A stretch of DNA of 64,000 nt. Origin: Gonapodya prolifera JEL478. Lineage: Eukaryota; Monoblepharomycota; Monoblepharidomycetes; Monoblepharidales; Gonapodyaceae. Location of the stretch: assembly GCA_001574975.1 (NCBI GenBank), contig KQ965807.1:135425-199424 (forward strand), read 5' to 3'. The translations under genes were made by a program, and so were the position numbers. Shown in pieces: positions 33,444 to 45,912 of this stretch; within the stretch, counting starts at the first letter, position 1, and each line of letters starts with the position of its first letter. The notes under the pieces were generated by a model that was given only the letters and a program-made list of their open reading frames with translations, had not been told where the DNA came from and ran no database searches.

Positions 33444-34689
33444 TTATGTGTTGAAAACTTGGTAACCTCCGCCCAAGGTACATTCCACTACAACCAGCGG
33501 TTCCGGCCAGTCCGACACTACGTTCAAGCGCGGACAAGTCAAAGTCCTTTTATCTTGGTCAAGGTGAATCCGACGGAAGATTTTGAATGCCTTGTGACTG
33601 TCTGCACCGACTGTTACCCAGATGGTGGGGCATACTTTGAGAAGCTCCTTCAGTGCAGACATTGTATCTTCGTTCCTGCTCATTTCCAAGTCGCCTTCAG
33701 TCACGTCGTATTCAATGTTATACGTTGGGTACTGGAATAGGATCTTGCACAGACGAGGAAAGTCGCCTTTTTGGATTGCTTCTGTGAGAAGAATGACCAT
33801 TTCGGGCGTAGTAAGGTTTAGATTGTCCAGATCAAGTACTTCCAAGCTTTTGTGCAGTTTTCTGCGAGCATTGGCCGGGGACCTACACGTCGACGAGTCA
33901 AAAAAACATCCATGTGCCGGAAAGCGTCGAGCGTTGGGAAACAAGTAAAGTATCGACGGTGGTCTGTCCGAATTGATGCTAATGTAGGGAGCTCGAAGGA
34001 TTTCGAAGGTTTGGGCCTTCATATCAGAGAAAGTCGGACAATTAGTTGATCGGTCAACATGAAGTTCAGAACGGATTACCCCAGTAAGCAAAAACTCTTT
34101 TGTTTTGAACCACGTTCCAGTTGTCTTGGAAATGCAAATGTTTGACTTCCAGAATGTTCGCCAGTTCAACAATCCACGCAACCGTCAGCTGGTTTTGTCC
34201 CGACGTTCATCTAATGGAAGTTTATCTTGCCGAACGGCATAACGCGTTTCAAGGCCGCCTGAATCGCATCATGAATATCAGAGACTAGACAAAGCTCTTT
34301 TCCGAGTCCATCAGGGTATTGGAGGGTGAGCCAAGGTTGCTCGAGATGGAGAATCGCCCAAGGACCATTCGAGTTGGATCCATATTGCAAGATGGCTTTC
34401 TTGAAACGAGCGACGTCGCAACCTCGCCCGATTAAACGCAAATCATCCATCGAAAAGAGAGGTTCCATCACCGAATAAAGACCGATCGTGATGTTTATAG
34501 CAGATGCTGTTGCATTAGGTTGTCATGGTTCACAGATGGACGACAGAAAGAGGGATGATTCGAAACTTTTAGGATGGTCGATCGTATGTCTCGGAATCGC
34601 CGGCACACCAAGGGGACATGCGTGTAGAACGCCTTCGTATCCGCGAGAAGAGCAAGGACGCGAAGGAGGATTTCGTCTGGAATGTCCAT
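33444..34689 (-). CDS. F-box-like family protein, copy B (best preserved)
   Basis: Starts at the ATG at 34689 with an F-box: MDIPDEILLRVLALLADTKA then FYTHVPLVCRRFRDI. After an intron comes MDDLRLIGRGCDVARFKKAI and AIQAALKRVMPFGKINFH (about 34471-34211). After a second, AWIVELANILEVKHLHF, then ILYLFPNARRFPAHG, LHKSLEVLDLDNLNLT, FPRLCKILFQYP and ALKELLKVCPTIWV, ending GGYQVFNT at 33444. The body looks like a degenerate leucine-rich repeat solenoid. F-box proteins recruit substrates to SCF ubiquitin ligases through Skp1. Exon joins between 34500 and 34180 were not resolved, so slight damage cannot be excluded. It is a tandem neighbour of copy C in the same orientation. Confidence 0.68.
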
Positions 34690-34978
34690 TGCGGTGGCGA
34701 AATGAATGTTTGATCGGAACGTGACCAAAGTCCTCACTTTTGGATGTTTGAGATGTTAGGACAGCAGCTGCCACTTCAGCATGCGTAAAGGAAGTTCGCC
34801 TGTGAAGTCTCAGGGAGCCCACCTCTCTATTCGGTTGTCATGATCTTGTTTTTGAATGTTTGCTTTCTGTTCTGCGTGCTTCAAGAACATCTTGCGTAAT
34901 CATTTGACACACATTACTACAGCGCCAATTCGGTATTAGAATTGCGTTTCACTCTGAAACAGGTCATGTCTTCTTCCG

Positions 34979-36351
34979 CTAGTATGATGGATCCCTATCG
35001 AAAACTTGGAAACCACCAAACAAGGCACATTTCAAAGCAACCCGCGGTGGACTGCTGACGACGTCACGAATGTTCTTGCGCCAAGCAATTCCAGTGGTGT
35101 CCTCGTCGACATGTATCCTTCGGAAGGTGTCTGAGTCCGCCGTGCTGTGTCCGGCGATAGTGACAGCAACAGAATATGGACATGCTTCAAGAAGGCGCTT
35201 CAGTGCAGTTACTGAGGGAGTGCAGGGATCCATTGCTGGGTCATACTTGTCAAAATCCTCATCCTGATTCTCATCATCCTCTTCAATTTCCTCAAGATGT
35301 TTGGTATACGGCTCGGATGTTTACCCCAGCTCAATAGCGCGCAAGTTGGGTAAAGCACCATCCCGGATTAGGTCAGCCAAATGGTCGAGTTCTCCAGCAT
35401 CGATTTCGCGGATGTGACCCAAATCAATAGTTACCACGTTTTCGTGACAGTTTGCGAATCATCAAGATTGCGAAGATTAAGGTAGCCAAATGTTCCATGG
35501 CCCCACCTTTTGTATTGGCGCACGTTTGGGAGCCAAAAGAGCAGTGAGATAGGTCCGTTCATCATAATGACGGGGGTGGCCCGAAGATGCTTGAATGCCT
35601 TGAACTTCCCAACTCATAAGTGACAGAAGAGATCAACAAAGGGAAGACTTAAAAGCTTTTCAAGTATTTTTAAAATACCTCGCCGCGTAAAAACTTTTCG
35701 AAAGGCTTTGATGGCCCGAGTAGCACATATTGCGAATTATCGAAATGCACCTTCAACACAGTCCAGGCTGTTTGCCAGTTTTACGATCCACGATGCTCGC
35801 AATTCACCAGGCTCAAAAGAGAGTGTGCTGAACATCAGATTTTCAAATGGAAGAACTTGCTTCAGTGCCCGTCGGATGGTCTCAGCAGCGACAGGGGCCG
35901 ACACACATTCACGCAGTGATCCAGATGAAACCAGTGAAATGCACGTAAGGAGAAGCACAATTTTATCCAGTAATCATTCGCAGTTCCGTCATTCCCGATA
36001 TGCAGAATTCTTCTCCTCAAGTCGGTGAGCTTCGATGATTGCACGTCAGTTTCGAGGTCGTGTTCGTCCCGGCGGGCAAGCGATCTCAAATCATCAATCG
36101 AAAAGGACCGAAGGTGTTGCTCCGCATCTAAATAAATTGTGATATTTATGGTAGAGGGTTCCAACGTAAATGTCAATGTGAGACAAGGCAAATTAAGTTC
36201 CTCACTCAATTGAGCATCTCTCACCTTGTCGAAGAGTGGCCTGTATCCTCTCGAATCGTCGGTACACCCGAGGAATCAGCGTGTAGACGGCCTTCCTGTT
36301 TGCAAGGATGACGAGAATGCAGAGAAGGATTTCGTCTGGGATATTGTCCAT
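34979..36351 (-). CDS. F-box-like family protein, copy C
   Basis: Begins at the ATG at 36351: MDNIPDEILLCILVILANRK, then AVYTLIPRVYRRFERIQATL. The next part (about 36210-36000) reads LNLPCLTLTFTLEPSTINIT and HLRSFSIDDLRSLARRDEHD. Then IRRALKQVLPFENLMFS and ASWIVKLANSLDCV (about 35870-35740). The end reads TPSVTALKRLLEACPYSVAV, then RVALKCALFGGFQVFDRD, closing at 34979. The middle (about 35700-35280), where other copies carry the FPN motif, is disrupted and rich in stops, so the copy may be decaying. Same architecture as copy B, 290 bases away, hence a tandem duplication. Confidence 0.6.
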
Positions 36352-36898
36352 TGGGGGGTGCTGGTGCTGGGGAACGGGGGAGCCGGAAGGAGATTTGGAA
36401 AGGGAGATGCGTGGGTGGTGGTTCGGATGCGAGAAAGAGGTTGGTCGGGTGCTTTCCATGGCGGGGGATTGAAGGAAGAGTGGAATTTTGGCGTATTCTT
36501 GCCTGGTTTGCAAATCATGCACCTTCTTTTCTCACGCTTGGCGACATGTATGTATCGACAATTGAACAACGAAAATTGTATCAATTCTTTCCTATAAACC
36601 CGTAAATTGAAATTTTCAAACGACCGTATGCAAAGTGGCAAGCTTGACCTTCATCGTTCATGCATGCATGTGTACGTGGCGTGTTTTGGGTATCACGTCT
36701 CCCGTCCTCGCACGTCTAGGCCGACCGCTCCGTCTCCAGCTGCACCTTCTGTGGACGCCCACGCACGTCGGCACAGTGTATCCTGTTATGAACCACCGTT
36801 GCTGCATGGGCGGTGATCCGGAGAGGTACAGGAACGACCGTGTGCGAGGACGGCGAAGTGGGTTCGGTATTGGAGCCGGGATAAGGCAAAGGGCACAC
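36352..36898. other. Intergenic, nothing firm
   Basis: Between the start of F-box-like copy C and the end of the FAR-17a/AIG1-like gene. A last short exon of the latter could lie here, because its final codons at 36899 overlap a good GTGAGT donor. Confidence 0.45.
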
Positions 36899-38400
36899 TC
36901 AGCACTCACCGACGGCGTTGAACGACACTCCGACCCCAATGACGACGACAAAGAAGAGCGTGCGTTGCCAGAAGGTGAGCATGTCGAGGAAGGGGTAGGG
37001 CTGGGTGGAGGTCGGAGGTCGGAGGTCGGTGGGTTGGGGAGGGGTGAGCGGTGAGCGGCCGATGCGTCGTTGGGTTGGGTTAGCGTTTTTGGAGATGGGA
37101 CGAGATCGAGAAGGGGGACGCGGAAAACGTACCCAGGAGCGGTTAAAGTGGAAGCCCATGTTGATCCACACGTAGTACGTGGCGCCGAAGAGCATGAATG
37201 TGTCCGAGGCGACGCGGCTGGTTCGGTAGCGGGCCCGGGGATGTGAAGGACGCGAATGTGGGTCAAGAGTGGTAAGCAGTGAGTACGTCGAAGATTACAA
37301 AAAGGTGGAGACGGCGACGTACCGCTCTTGCTTGTCCGAATAGGTCAGGAGGTCGGCCCAGAGCCACAGGGCGGGGAAGAGGTGGTAGCAAAGGTCGGTG
37401 AAGATGTCCGCCCTGAGAAGACGTGAGTGAGTGAGAGGGTCGGTGAGAGAAAGATGTTAGTGCACATGTATTGTCGTGGTGCAGACAAGAAAGGAGAACC
37501 CACTTCTCAGCATCCGCCGCAACGACGAGATTCACGTCGTAGAAGTACATGGACCAGTACAGCACGAGACCATGGTTTCGACGGGGAGGGAGAGCGCCAG
37601 GAGTGCCACTTTGGTTTCTGCAAACCCGCAGGTCGCAAGTGTGACGTCAGTGTTTGAGTGGGAGGAGATGGGGCAAGAGGAGGGACAACTCACGATTATG
37701 GTGCCGGTTGGTGATGGTTTCCCAGAGCCCGATGACCTGGACGCCGAAGAACATGGCGTCTGTGGTGGTTGGTAGTTGGAATTGGGGAATGTGAGCCTAG
37801 CGAGCAAAGCGACAAGAAAAAGCGCGCGCGTGACTCACATGCGATAATTGTGAGGTACTTGAACTTGCTTCCGAGGACGAACCTAGCGTACGCCTAGGAA
37901 CGAACTGTCATTAATGTGGCAATTCAGCGCCTCGGTAGGACGTCCCAACTCACTTGGATATCGTACACGTCGTCAAGCTGTACACTCGTTGAGTGGTCTA
38001 GCTCTCCCCAGCCGTGGATGAAGACGCTCACCCCGCACCAATAGAAGGCGACCTTCGCAACCGTCTCTGCGGTCCACCAGGCGTCCAGGCCACAAAGACC
38101 GTTCCAGACTTCTCCAGGGATCCTCGTGGCATCCGCAATGACGGAACTGAGGGACGGCTTGACGGTAGGCTGACCCTGGACGAGCGCGTGCTTGGAGATG
38201 AGGTGTCCTCCGACGCCTCCGACTTCTGTGACCTTTGTGACGAACGAGTGTCTGCCGCCCGTGGAGAGGTAGTTGGAGAGACGCTCGCGCTTCGAATTGG
38301 AGCGCGAGAGCGGGGGGCGTTTGGGGAGGTCGTCGTCCCAGTGCGGCGACGAGGATCGGAGTGGGGAAGAAGCGCGAGATGGGTTCATCGGTGGGTCCAT
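36899..38400 (-). CDS. FAR-17a/AIG1-like multi-pass membrane protein
   Basis: Starts at the ATG at 38400 with a basic, Ser-rich cytosolic tail. Resolved exons: 38400-37954 and 37893-37838. Later exons begin with YAMFFGVQVIGLWETITNRH, LYWSMYFYDVNLVVAADAEK, ADIFTDLCYHLFPALWLWAD, RRVASDTFMLFGATYYVWIN and YPFLDMLTFWQRTLFFVVVI. The order of hydrophobic segments, FKYLTIIA early, D-x5-H in the middle and the late W-YPFLD motif fit the FAR-17a/AIG1 family. Animal members hydrolyse fatty acid esters of hydroxy fatty acids. Near 37567 the frame of LLALSLPVETMVS does not run into VLYWSMYFYD; one base appears missing. Either the gene is damaged or the base is a sequencing error. Substrate unknown. Confidence 0.6.
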
Positions 38401-38868
38401 CAGTGGCGTTAGGCGAGAGCGCGAGAGCAGACAGAGAGCGGGCGAGAGAGGCGGAGATAGTGCGCGTTGTTCAGGCTGTGGTGTTGAGTGGGTTCCGAAG
38501 AGTGACGATGGAGTGACGACGATGTTCAATGTGGTTTATCCTCCCAGAAGGTCTCGTGACCATGTGACCCTGTGGCTTCCTGATGGCGAAGGAGACGCGA
38601 CGCGACGGTAAGGAGGTGAGAGAGAAGGCGCAGAAGAAGCGCGGGCGGGAGAGATAATGAGGATATGTAGAGCGCTCGACTGAATTGGTGATCGGCGCTT
38701 GGTCCCTTGTGTGGTGAGCCAAAAATGGGCTTTAGGAACCGCGAAGGACTATAGTAATATAACTTTGCTGTTAGGTTTGGAGGTTACAAGACCGGAAGCA
38801 AGAAATCAAATTCGATATCGTTTTTCCGTTGTCGTCGACGTCCTGAATGCAAGTCGGCCCCTTCATGG
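38401..38868. other. Intergenic, promoter of the AIG1-like gene and retroelement flank
   Basis: No recognisable gene. Its right end is the insertion point of the retroelement. Confidence 0.45.
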
Positions 38869-39236
38869 TGCGAGGGGCTTGGGCGCACCCCGCAGGTTGC
38901 TGAGTCCTATTCCGCTGAGGCCACCCTCCACACACCGACACGTCAACGAAATCACACGCAACCACCTCTCATAAGCGGATAAGACAAAGCGTAAATTAGA
39001 ATTTAGGCGATTTATAGACGACTTTGTATCTGTTACAAGGGAAGCTCAGCTCTACCCAAAACTAGCTCTGCTTCGGAACCCCCCCGTCGTCACCCCCTGG
39101 TCACTCGGTGTGACTGCCCGTCTCGTACTCGTACCCCGTGTTTCACCCATACTCGTTACCTGCACGCCGCCTGCGTGCCCCCCCGGCCTTCCCCATAGAC
39201 ACTCCGCAGAAACCCCCGAGACCGCCCCCCCTGACA
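38869..39236 (+). repeat. 5' long terminal repeat
   Basis: A 368-base direct repeat starting TGCGAGGGGC and ending CCTGACA (TG...CA ends), nearly identical to 45913-46265. The two differ by a couple of short indels and a few substitutions, which suggests a recent insertion. Preceded by ATGG, which also follows the 3' LTR and looks like a 4-base target duplication. Confidence 0.93.
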
Positions 39237-39238
39237 CT

Positions 39239-39250
39239 TGGCGCTCCCGG
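39239..39250 (+). promoter_or_regulatory. Retroelement primer-binding site
   Basis: TGGCGCTCCCGG right behind the 5' LTR, starting with the TGG that pairs with a tRNA CCA end. The tRNA was not identified. Confidence 0.55.
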
Positions 39251-39529
39251 CTAGGTCTGACAGCGACGCAGACCACCTTTACCACGGCATCCAATCCAGA
39301 TTTGTCTTCTGGATCCGTACATCGCTCCCGGATTCTCTCTGGCATCGAACCCACCTCGATATTGTCCTCTCGGCTCCGCTCGGACTCAGCAGCTCCACCA
39401 CAGCCCCGAACACCTTCACCCACCGACCGTCCACAACCTCCATCGACAACAACAACCACTCATTCGACCAATCTCACCCCTCAGGATTTGACTCCATATC
39501 TTTTACATCACCCGATTCATCAGCTTCGC

Positions 39530-40687
39530 AACATGCCTGGCCCTGAACCTGCTCCCTCGGACCTCCGCCACCTCAAGATCCTCAACCATCCCCTCGACGA
39601 ATTCAACCCACGCGACCCTCGCACCAGCCTTCGAAAATACCACGCTTTCATATCTGCTGTCGATGACTATGTTGCGCTCTATGGACTGGCCACGAAGCAC
39701 TCTCAGGCGATCGCCCTGGTATCCCCGAACGTCCCCGACTCTATCCGAGATAGCATCCGCCTCGCTCACCCGGATGCATCAACGCTCACCCTGACTGCAT
39801 GGAAGAAATCCCTCGAGACTGCTTACTTCCCTCCTGACCCCCACGTCTGGCATCGCACCCTGGCCAAGCTCGAGTGGGACCTCAACACCTCTCGCCTTTC
39901 AACACATGTTTCGGAATTCATTCGCATTGCCCGCCGCGCTGACATCATCGACTCCTCGAAACCAGATCTCCGCGAGCAACTATCAACACGAAACCTCTGG
40001 TACCACTTCCTCGACTCACTCCCCCAACATGTCCGCTTCTATGTTACCCTCCTCGGCATCTCCAACCTTGGCGACTTCACGAGCGACAAAATTCCCTTGG
40101 TTGAATCCAACCTCAACAATATTGCATCGACTCCAGCCACCCCCATTGCAGGCGTTGCCTATTTGACCCCACCACCGGCGTACCCTGACCCCATACCCAA
40201 CACCCTTGCCAAGTTGGAATCCACCATTGACCAACTTGCACAGCATGTTGCCGCTCTTGCCATCGGACCCCGCCAACCGCAACCCTCGTACCAGCGCATC
40301 CCTGTGGCACCACCTGGACCTGCACCCCCCATCCATGCCAACTCCTCGCCCCCATTCACCATCGGGTGTGGATGGTGCGGCAACCCTCGCCATACCACGG
40401 CGACCCACCGCGACAGTCGCTACCTCCCGGGAGGCCCTCGTCACCAGCAGCACTACTCGGCGTACCTACCACCAGATACTGGCAATTCTGTCACCGACAC
40501 CAACCCTGGACACCGCCTCACTACCCCCAACAGCCCGCAATTTGCCTGTTGGACATGTGGGAGCCCCAAACACCGCAGCAATGCTTGCCCCAACCAACGT
40601 GGGCCCAACGCCCAGTATCAACACCCAGCAACAACCTACTCCAACAATATCCCCACTGACCCCAGCATCGGCAACGTCCATCCTACC
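39530..40687 (+). CDS. Retroelement gag region
   Basis: Capsid-like region (PHVWHRTLAKLEWDL, YHFLDSLPQHVRFYVTLLG) followed by a CCHC zinc knuckle, CWTCGSPKHRSNAC. It runs into the unknown-base gap. Part of a broken element. Confidence 0.8.
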
Positions 40688-40843
40688 NNNNNNNNNNNNN
40701 NNNNNNNNNNNNNNNNNNNNNNNNNNNNNNNNNNNNNNNNNNNNNNNNNNNNNNNNNNNNNNNNNNNNNNNNNNNNNNNNNNNNNNNNNNNNNNNNNNNN
40801 NNNNNNNNNNNNNNNNNNNNNNNNNNNNNNNNNNNNNNNNNNN
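40688..40843. other. Assembly gap (N run)
   Basis: 156 undetermined bases inside the retroelement. Confidence 0.99.
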
Positions 40844-40848
40844 TTGTT

Positions 40849-41685
40849 TTGGATAAACTAACACCTTCTGCTGAACTTTTGGATACCCCCCCAGACTCCC
40901 CCACTCTGGACCCTTCTGACACTCTCTCTTTCCTTCACCCCAGCATCTTCTCCCTCCCCAGCAATACAGAACATACAGATACTCCCCTTCAGTCCTTGAA
41001 TTTGATGCACGACCCTCCACCACCAACAGCACCAAAACATTTCGTCACCATACCTATTGCCGCCATGACATACAACACCACTGGCGCCATCACCACGCAC
41101 GCACCGCCAACGCAGCTTCTATGTCCCATCTCACTTTCAAGCACAGCCACGAATGCACTGCACCTCTCTGCGTGCCTGGACACAGGCTCGCCAACCAATC
41201 TTCTAGACTCCGCCTATCTACCTTCAGGAACCTTGCTACAACCCATTCCGCCTTCCCAACCCCCTCTCCAAGCGCATGGTGGCGAGCGGCTGCAGCTCCT
41301 TGGTGCTGTAACACTCTCCCTCACCTTCCAAGAAGACCCGAACAAACACCCCTTTCACGCAACTCTGATCGTTGGCCAAAACTTTGCTCAACCTCTTCTC
41401 CTCGGTACTCCTTTTCTCACCAAACACCACACGGTTGTCTCGCTTTTCCCGACCTTCAGCACCGTCAGGCTTCAAGACGGGGACACCTCTATCACAGTCG
41501 CCGGGTACACTTCGCCGCCACCCTCTCCCTCCACGAACTACCCTCGTCTTCCACTCTACACCACATCAGCCATAACAATTCCTCCACGGACCATCCAACA
41601 CGTTCACGTCCTACCTCGTACTTCGCCTCCCCTACGACCACCTCCGACCACACCTGGACTTATGGACAACCCCCGCCGACACTGA
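40849..41685 (+). CDS. Retroelement protease region
   Basis: Retropepsin-like stretch with the active-site sequence CLDTGSPTNLL, followed by QPLLLGTPFL. Part of a broken element. Confidence 0.75.
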   Translation: MDKLTPSAELLDTPPDSPTLDPSDTLSFLHPSIFSLPSNTEHTDTPLQSLNLMHDPPPPTAPKHFVTIPIAAMTYNTTGAITTHAPPTQLLCPISLSSTATNALHLSACLDTGSPTNLLDSAYLPSGTLLQPIPPSQPPLQAHGGERLQLLGAVTLSLTFQEDPNKHPFHATLIVGQNFAQPLLLGTPFLTKHHTVVSLFPTFSTVRLQDGDTSITVAGYTSPPPSPSTNYPRLPLYTTSAITIPPRTIQHVHVLPRTSPPLRPPPTTPGLMDNPRRH

Positions 41686-42075
41686 ACCGCCAATGACCCC
41701 TACATCCTCGCCACCTATCAACCACTCCACAACGCTTCCGGAGCACTTGTTCCCATCTGCAACCTCCTCCCAACACTAATCCATGTCCCCGCCAACTACT
41801 GCCTTGCCACCGCCGACTTCAACACTTCTGACTCTCCAACCACCCTTGCCTCCAACCCTGGCGACTCACCAGAAGTTCCACCCGACGTTCTACAACGCAT
41901 TATCGACCTCTCCCCCCGCAACCCCATTGGATCCGTAGCACCCTCCTATTGCCTCGACAAGCCCTACACTGTCCCACTCACCAAGCCCCCTGACAATGCC
42001 CCATGGACTTACAATCCTCCCCCGGACTTCAAGGATCATCTCACTGTCAAAGATGTCACCGAACACATACCCGGC

Positions 42076-43700
42076 ATGGACCTCACCTCCACCACCACCC
42101 GCCTCAACAAAAACCAGTTCCACCGCCTCGCCACCCTCCTCCTCCACTACCGTGACCGTTTCACAGCAACCACGTCCGACCTCGGACAGTCTCGTTTCCC
42201 TCCTGCACGTGTTCCTCTTGACACCACGGAACCGATTGCGGGACGCCGATATCACCACTCCGCCGCTGAAAACAACCTCATCAGGGATCACACGGACAAG
42301 TACACCAGCGACAACCTACTCGCCCCATCTTTCTCTCCGTATTCAGCACCAGTCCTCATGGTTCCGAAGAAGGACGGGAATTGGCGTTTCGCAATGGACT
42401 ATTGTGCGGTGAACAAACACGCCATACCAGATCGCTACCCCCTTCCCCGGATCAACGACACTCTGGACACTCTTCGCGGACACTCGTGGTTCTTGTCCCT
42501 TGACCTCATGTGGGGATTCTGGAACATTCGCCTCATCCCCACCGACCGCCACCGACTCTCCTTTACCACTGCCCACGGCCACTTCGAGTGGCTCATTCTT
42601 CCCTTCGGCTTCACCAACGCACCCGCTATCTTCCAACGTAATATGGATTTGCTTCTATCTGGACTCAAGTGGTGGTGTGCACTAGTCTACCTCGACGACA
42701 TCATCATCTTCTCCCGTTCCTTTGATGACCACCTCAACCACCTCGCCCTCGTTCTCCAACGTATCTCCGACTACAACCTTGCCCTCAAGCCCTCAAAATG
42801 CACCTTTTGTGCTCCGTCACTACCTTATCTCAGCCATCTCGTCACCGCATATGGTACCCAACCTGACCCTGCGAAGATCAAGGCTATCCTCAACGCACCA
42901 CCCCCCACCACTCGTGACAACCTCTCCACATTTATAGGCGTCATTTCGTACCACTCTTTGTTCATCCCGGGCTTCTCCACCATCATTGCGCCCCTCGAAG
43001 ACCTCAAGCACGCACCTGGAAAGTGGACTCCCAACACCTGGACAACAGAGCACCAAAACGCCTATGAAAACGTCAAGCAAGCCCTCGCCAACGCTGTGGA
43101 ACAGACCTCGTTTGACCCAGCCCTCCCCACCATCGTTGAGACGGATGCTTCCTTCACTGGCATCGCGGCTGTACTCCTCCAGAAACACCCGGACCAACCT
43201 AAGCCAAAGCCTGTGGTATGTGTCTCCCGACGTCTTAATCGTACCAAGCAACAATATTCTGCTACCAAGATCGAGTGTCTTGCCCTTTGGTGGGCAATCA
43301 AAAAGAAATTCCGGATCTACCTCCACCTCACACCGTTCACCGCCATTACGGACCACCGGGCCCTAATCTGGCTATGGAACTCTCGCGACACCACCTCTCG
43401 TTTTTTTTTGCTGGTGGGAAGACCTTCGGGACTTCCGAATAACAATTCAGCACCGACCCGGCCGTATCCACCTTCTACCCGACTTCCTCTCTCGACACCT
43501 GGACGAAACCGCTTCCTCCGACTCCGAATCCGATCCCAAACCTTACGACAGCAATTTTCCATGGCCCCTGGACACCACCCCTGCACCCCCGTCGATGTTC
43601 CCCTCCCCCGCCAAAACAACACTACCAGTTGCCTCCATCTCAACACCACCACCATCTACCAAGCCAGACACCAACACACACCCTTCTCCACCCCCTACTA
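42076..43700 (+). CDS. Retroelement reverse transcriptase and RNase H region
   Basis: Reverse transcriptase motifs FAMDYCAVN, FLSLDL, LPFGFTNAPAIF and the catalytic YLDDIIIFS. An RNase H start follows at VETDASFTGIAAVL. Part of a broken element. Confidence 0.88.
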
Positions 43701-43989
43701 ACACTTCCACTGAACCTTACGCACCTCCACCGCCGCCACACAACCTAACACTATCACCCGCAACCCTGGCCGACCTTCAGCTCAAGGACCCTCTCCTCGC
43801 CTTCATCCGCTCTTCCATTACCTCTCCAGACACGCCGCCCCCACCACCTCCATCAGACGCTTGCCCTGCGGCATATTTACCCACCCTTCACGCCAGCCTT
43901 CCACTCTTCAACATTTCAACGGCTACCAACTTTCTCCAGTGAACATGGATGCCAAACGACCCCAAACAACGCCCCACGCCAGTCACCCA

Positions 43990-45660
43990 ACTTGCCATAC
44001 CTTGTTCTCTGGCCCCTGACATCCTGCGCCCTCCACAATAACCTCACTGGGGTGCCCACTTCGGACGCAACCGCACCTTTGAAGCTGTGCGTCACCGCTT
44101 CTGGTGGCTCCACATGGCCAGCAACGTTTGCACTTGGGTACAGAACTGCCACACCTGCCAAACACGCAAGTCTCCACCGCGTGCACCACCCGGACTCCTC
44201 ATCCCAAAAGACATCCCATCCCCAAACCACACCCTCGGAATCGACCTCCTGGGACCATTTCGACGCTCTTGCCGCGGCAACAAGTACATTGTCGTCGTCA
44301 CGGATGACGGAGATAAGTGGGCCTGGACTGGTGCCCTCCCCAACACTCGCTCCACCACAATCGCACAATGGCTCCTCCACCATGTCATCTTCCAGTCCGG
44401 CATGCCCCAACGACGTCTCAGCAACCAAGGCGCCAATCTATTGCATCGACTTGTCACCCACATTGCCTCCGCCTTCAACACCATTTGCGTCCGCACCACT
44501 GCTTACCACCCCCAGACCAACGCCCTCACGGAACGCTTCAATGCCACCCTCGCCACTCTCATAGCCTCTTACGTTGATGAAGACCAGCGCAACTGGGACC
44601 TCTACCTCGACGCGCTTACCTTCAGCTATAACACCTCCTTCCACGCTACCACCTTCGACACCCCCTTCTTTCTCCGTTTTGGACGGGATGCTCGCCTCCC
44701 CCTGGATCTCTCACTCTCTCCTCCTTCTCCCACACCTCCAACACCACTGCCCCCACTCCACGACTTCACCAAGTCCACTGACCTTCGCACGCACATCATC
44801 ACCACCCTTGACTCCGCCTACCAACACATCCGCCGCAACAACGTCCGCCAACAACTCTATCAGAAGACTTTATACGACCTTCGTCATCGAGATGTCTCTT
44901 ACGCTATAGGACAACGTGTTCTAGTCTACATCCCCCGCATCGAGCCCTACTCCCAGAAGGTCGTCAAACTACTCCGACCATGGCGCGGACCATTCCGTAT
45001 CACTGCTCAACTATCCCCTGTCAACTACGAAGTTCTCGCACTCGTCCGTGGTGAACACAAGAAGGTTGTCACCCATGTCCAGCGACTCAAACCATACTAC
45101 GCCATCGACGACTCACCCTCGGCCTCCCGCGACATTCGCCTCCCCCTGCCCTCTCTGGACCTCGACAACAATGACTCCGTACCTACAGTGGCCCCCAACG
45201 ACCTGGAACACTTGTCCCTCGCACCAACCTCAGGACCACCAAGCTCCGAATCCACCCCGCCTCCAGTAGCCCCCCCCCGCCTTTCTTCACCGGCTCCGAC
45301 CCACCACTCCGACGCCTCTTGCTCTATCCGATCCCACGCCACCGCCACACCGCTTACAGATCAGCAAACACCACCTTCAAACCCCCCCTTCTCTGCCATG
45401 CCTACCCCAGACACCACCCTCGTCATCACGTGTAACGTGGAGTCTATACTTGGACGGCAGTTTTGCTATGGGAAACCGTTCTTCAAGGTACGACACCAAG
45501 ATCGAACGCGCCCCTCCTGGCTTCCCCTCGACGACATGAAAGCATGCGACCATTGCCGCACCCTCCTCACCGAATTTCGCACACACGAGCTCCGACCGCC
45601 TTTGAAAGCCTTTATGAGCAATCTCCCCACCTCGTCGCGACGCCCCCGCCCTCCTACTTG
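43990..45660 (+). CDS. Retroelement integrase region
   Basis: Integrase with zinc-binding CHTCQTRK, catalytic-core stretches LGIDLLGPF and YHPQTNALTERFNATL, and an SH3-like C-terminus (GPFRITAQLSPVNYEV). The tail (VESILGRQFCYGKPFFKVRH) resembles a chromodomain start, as in chromoviruses. Part of a broken element. Confidence 0.85.
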
Positions 45661-45912
45661 ACTATCCGACTCGCGTCCCCCACGTGGCAACACCTACCTC
45701 CACCCGCCCCATATTGGACCTTTGGACTTCCCCTGCCTTGAACATTTTAACCCGACTATTTGGAACAATTTGGACGTTATTGGACGCTTGAGCTCAAGCG
45801 TCCAGTTTGGACTTGGATTTTATGTATTGGGACTCTCCGCACATCCCCACCCCCCCTACCACCACCCCTTTTTCTATTTACGCTTCACTCTCCTTCTCAC
45901 CCGGGGGGGTAG

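Noticed and set aside
39059-39459. Small minus-strand frames across the retroelement start
   Set aside because: Overlap the LTR and untranslated leader; shadow frames, also repeated in the 3' LTR.
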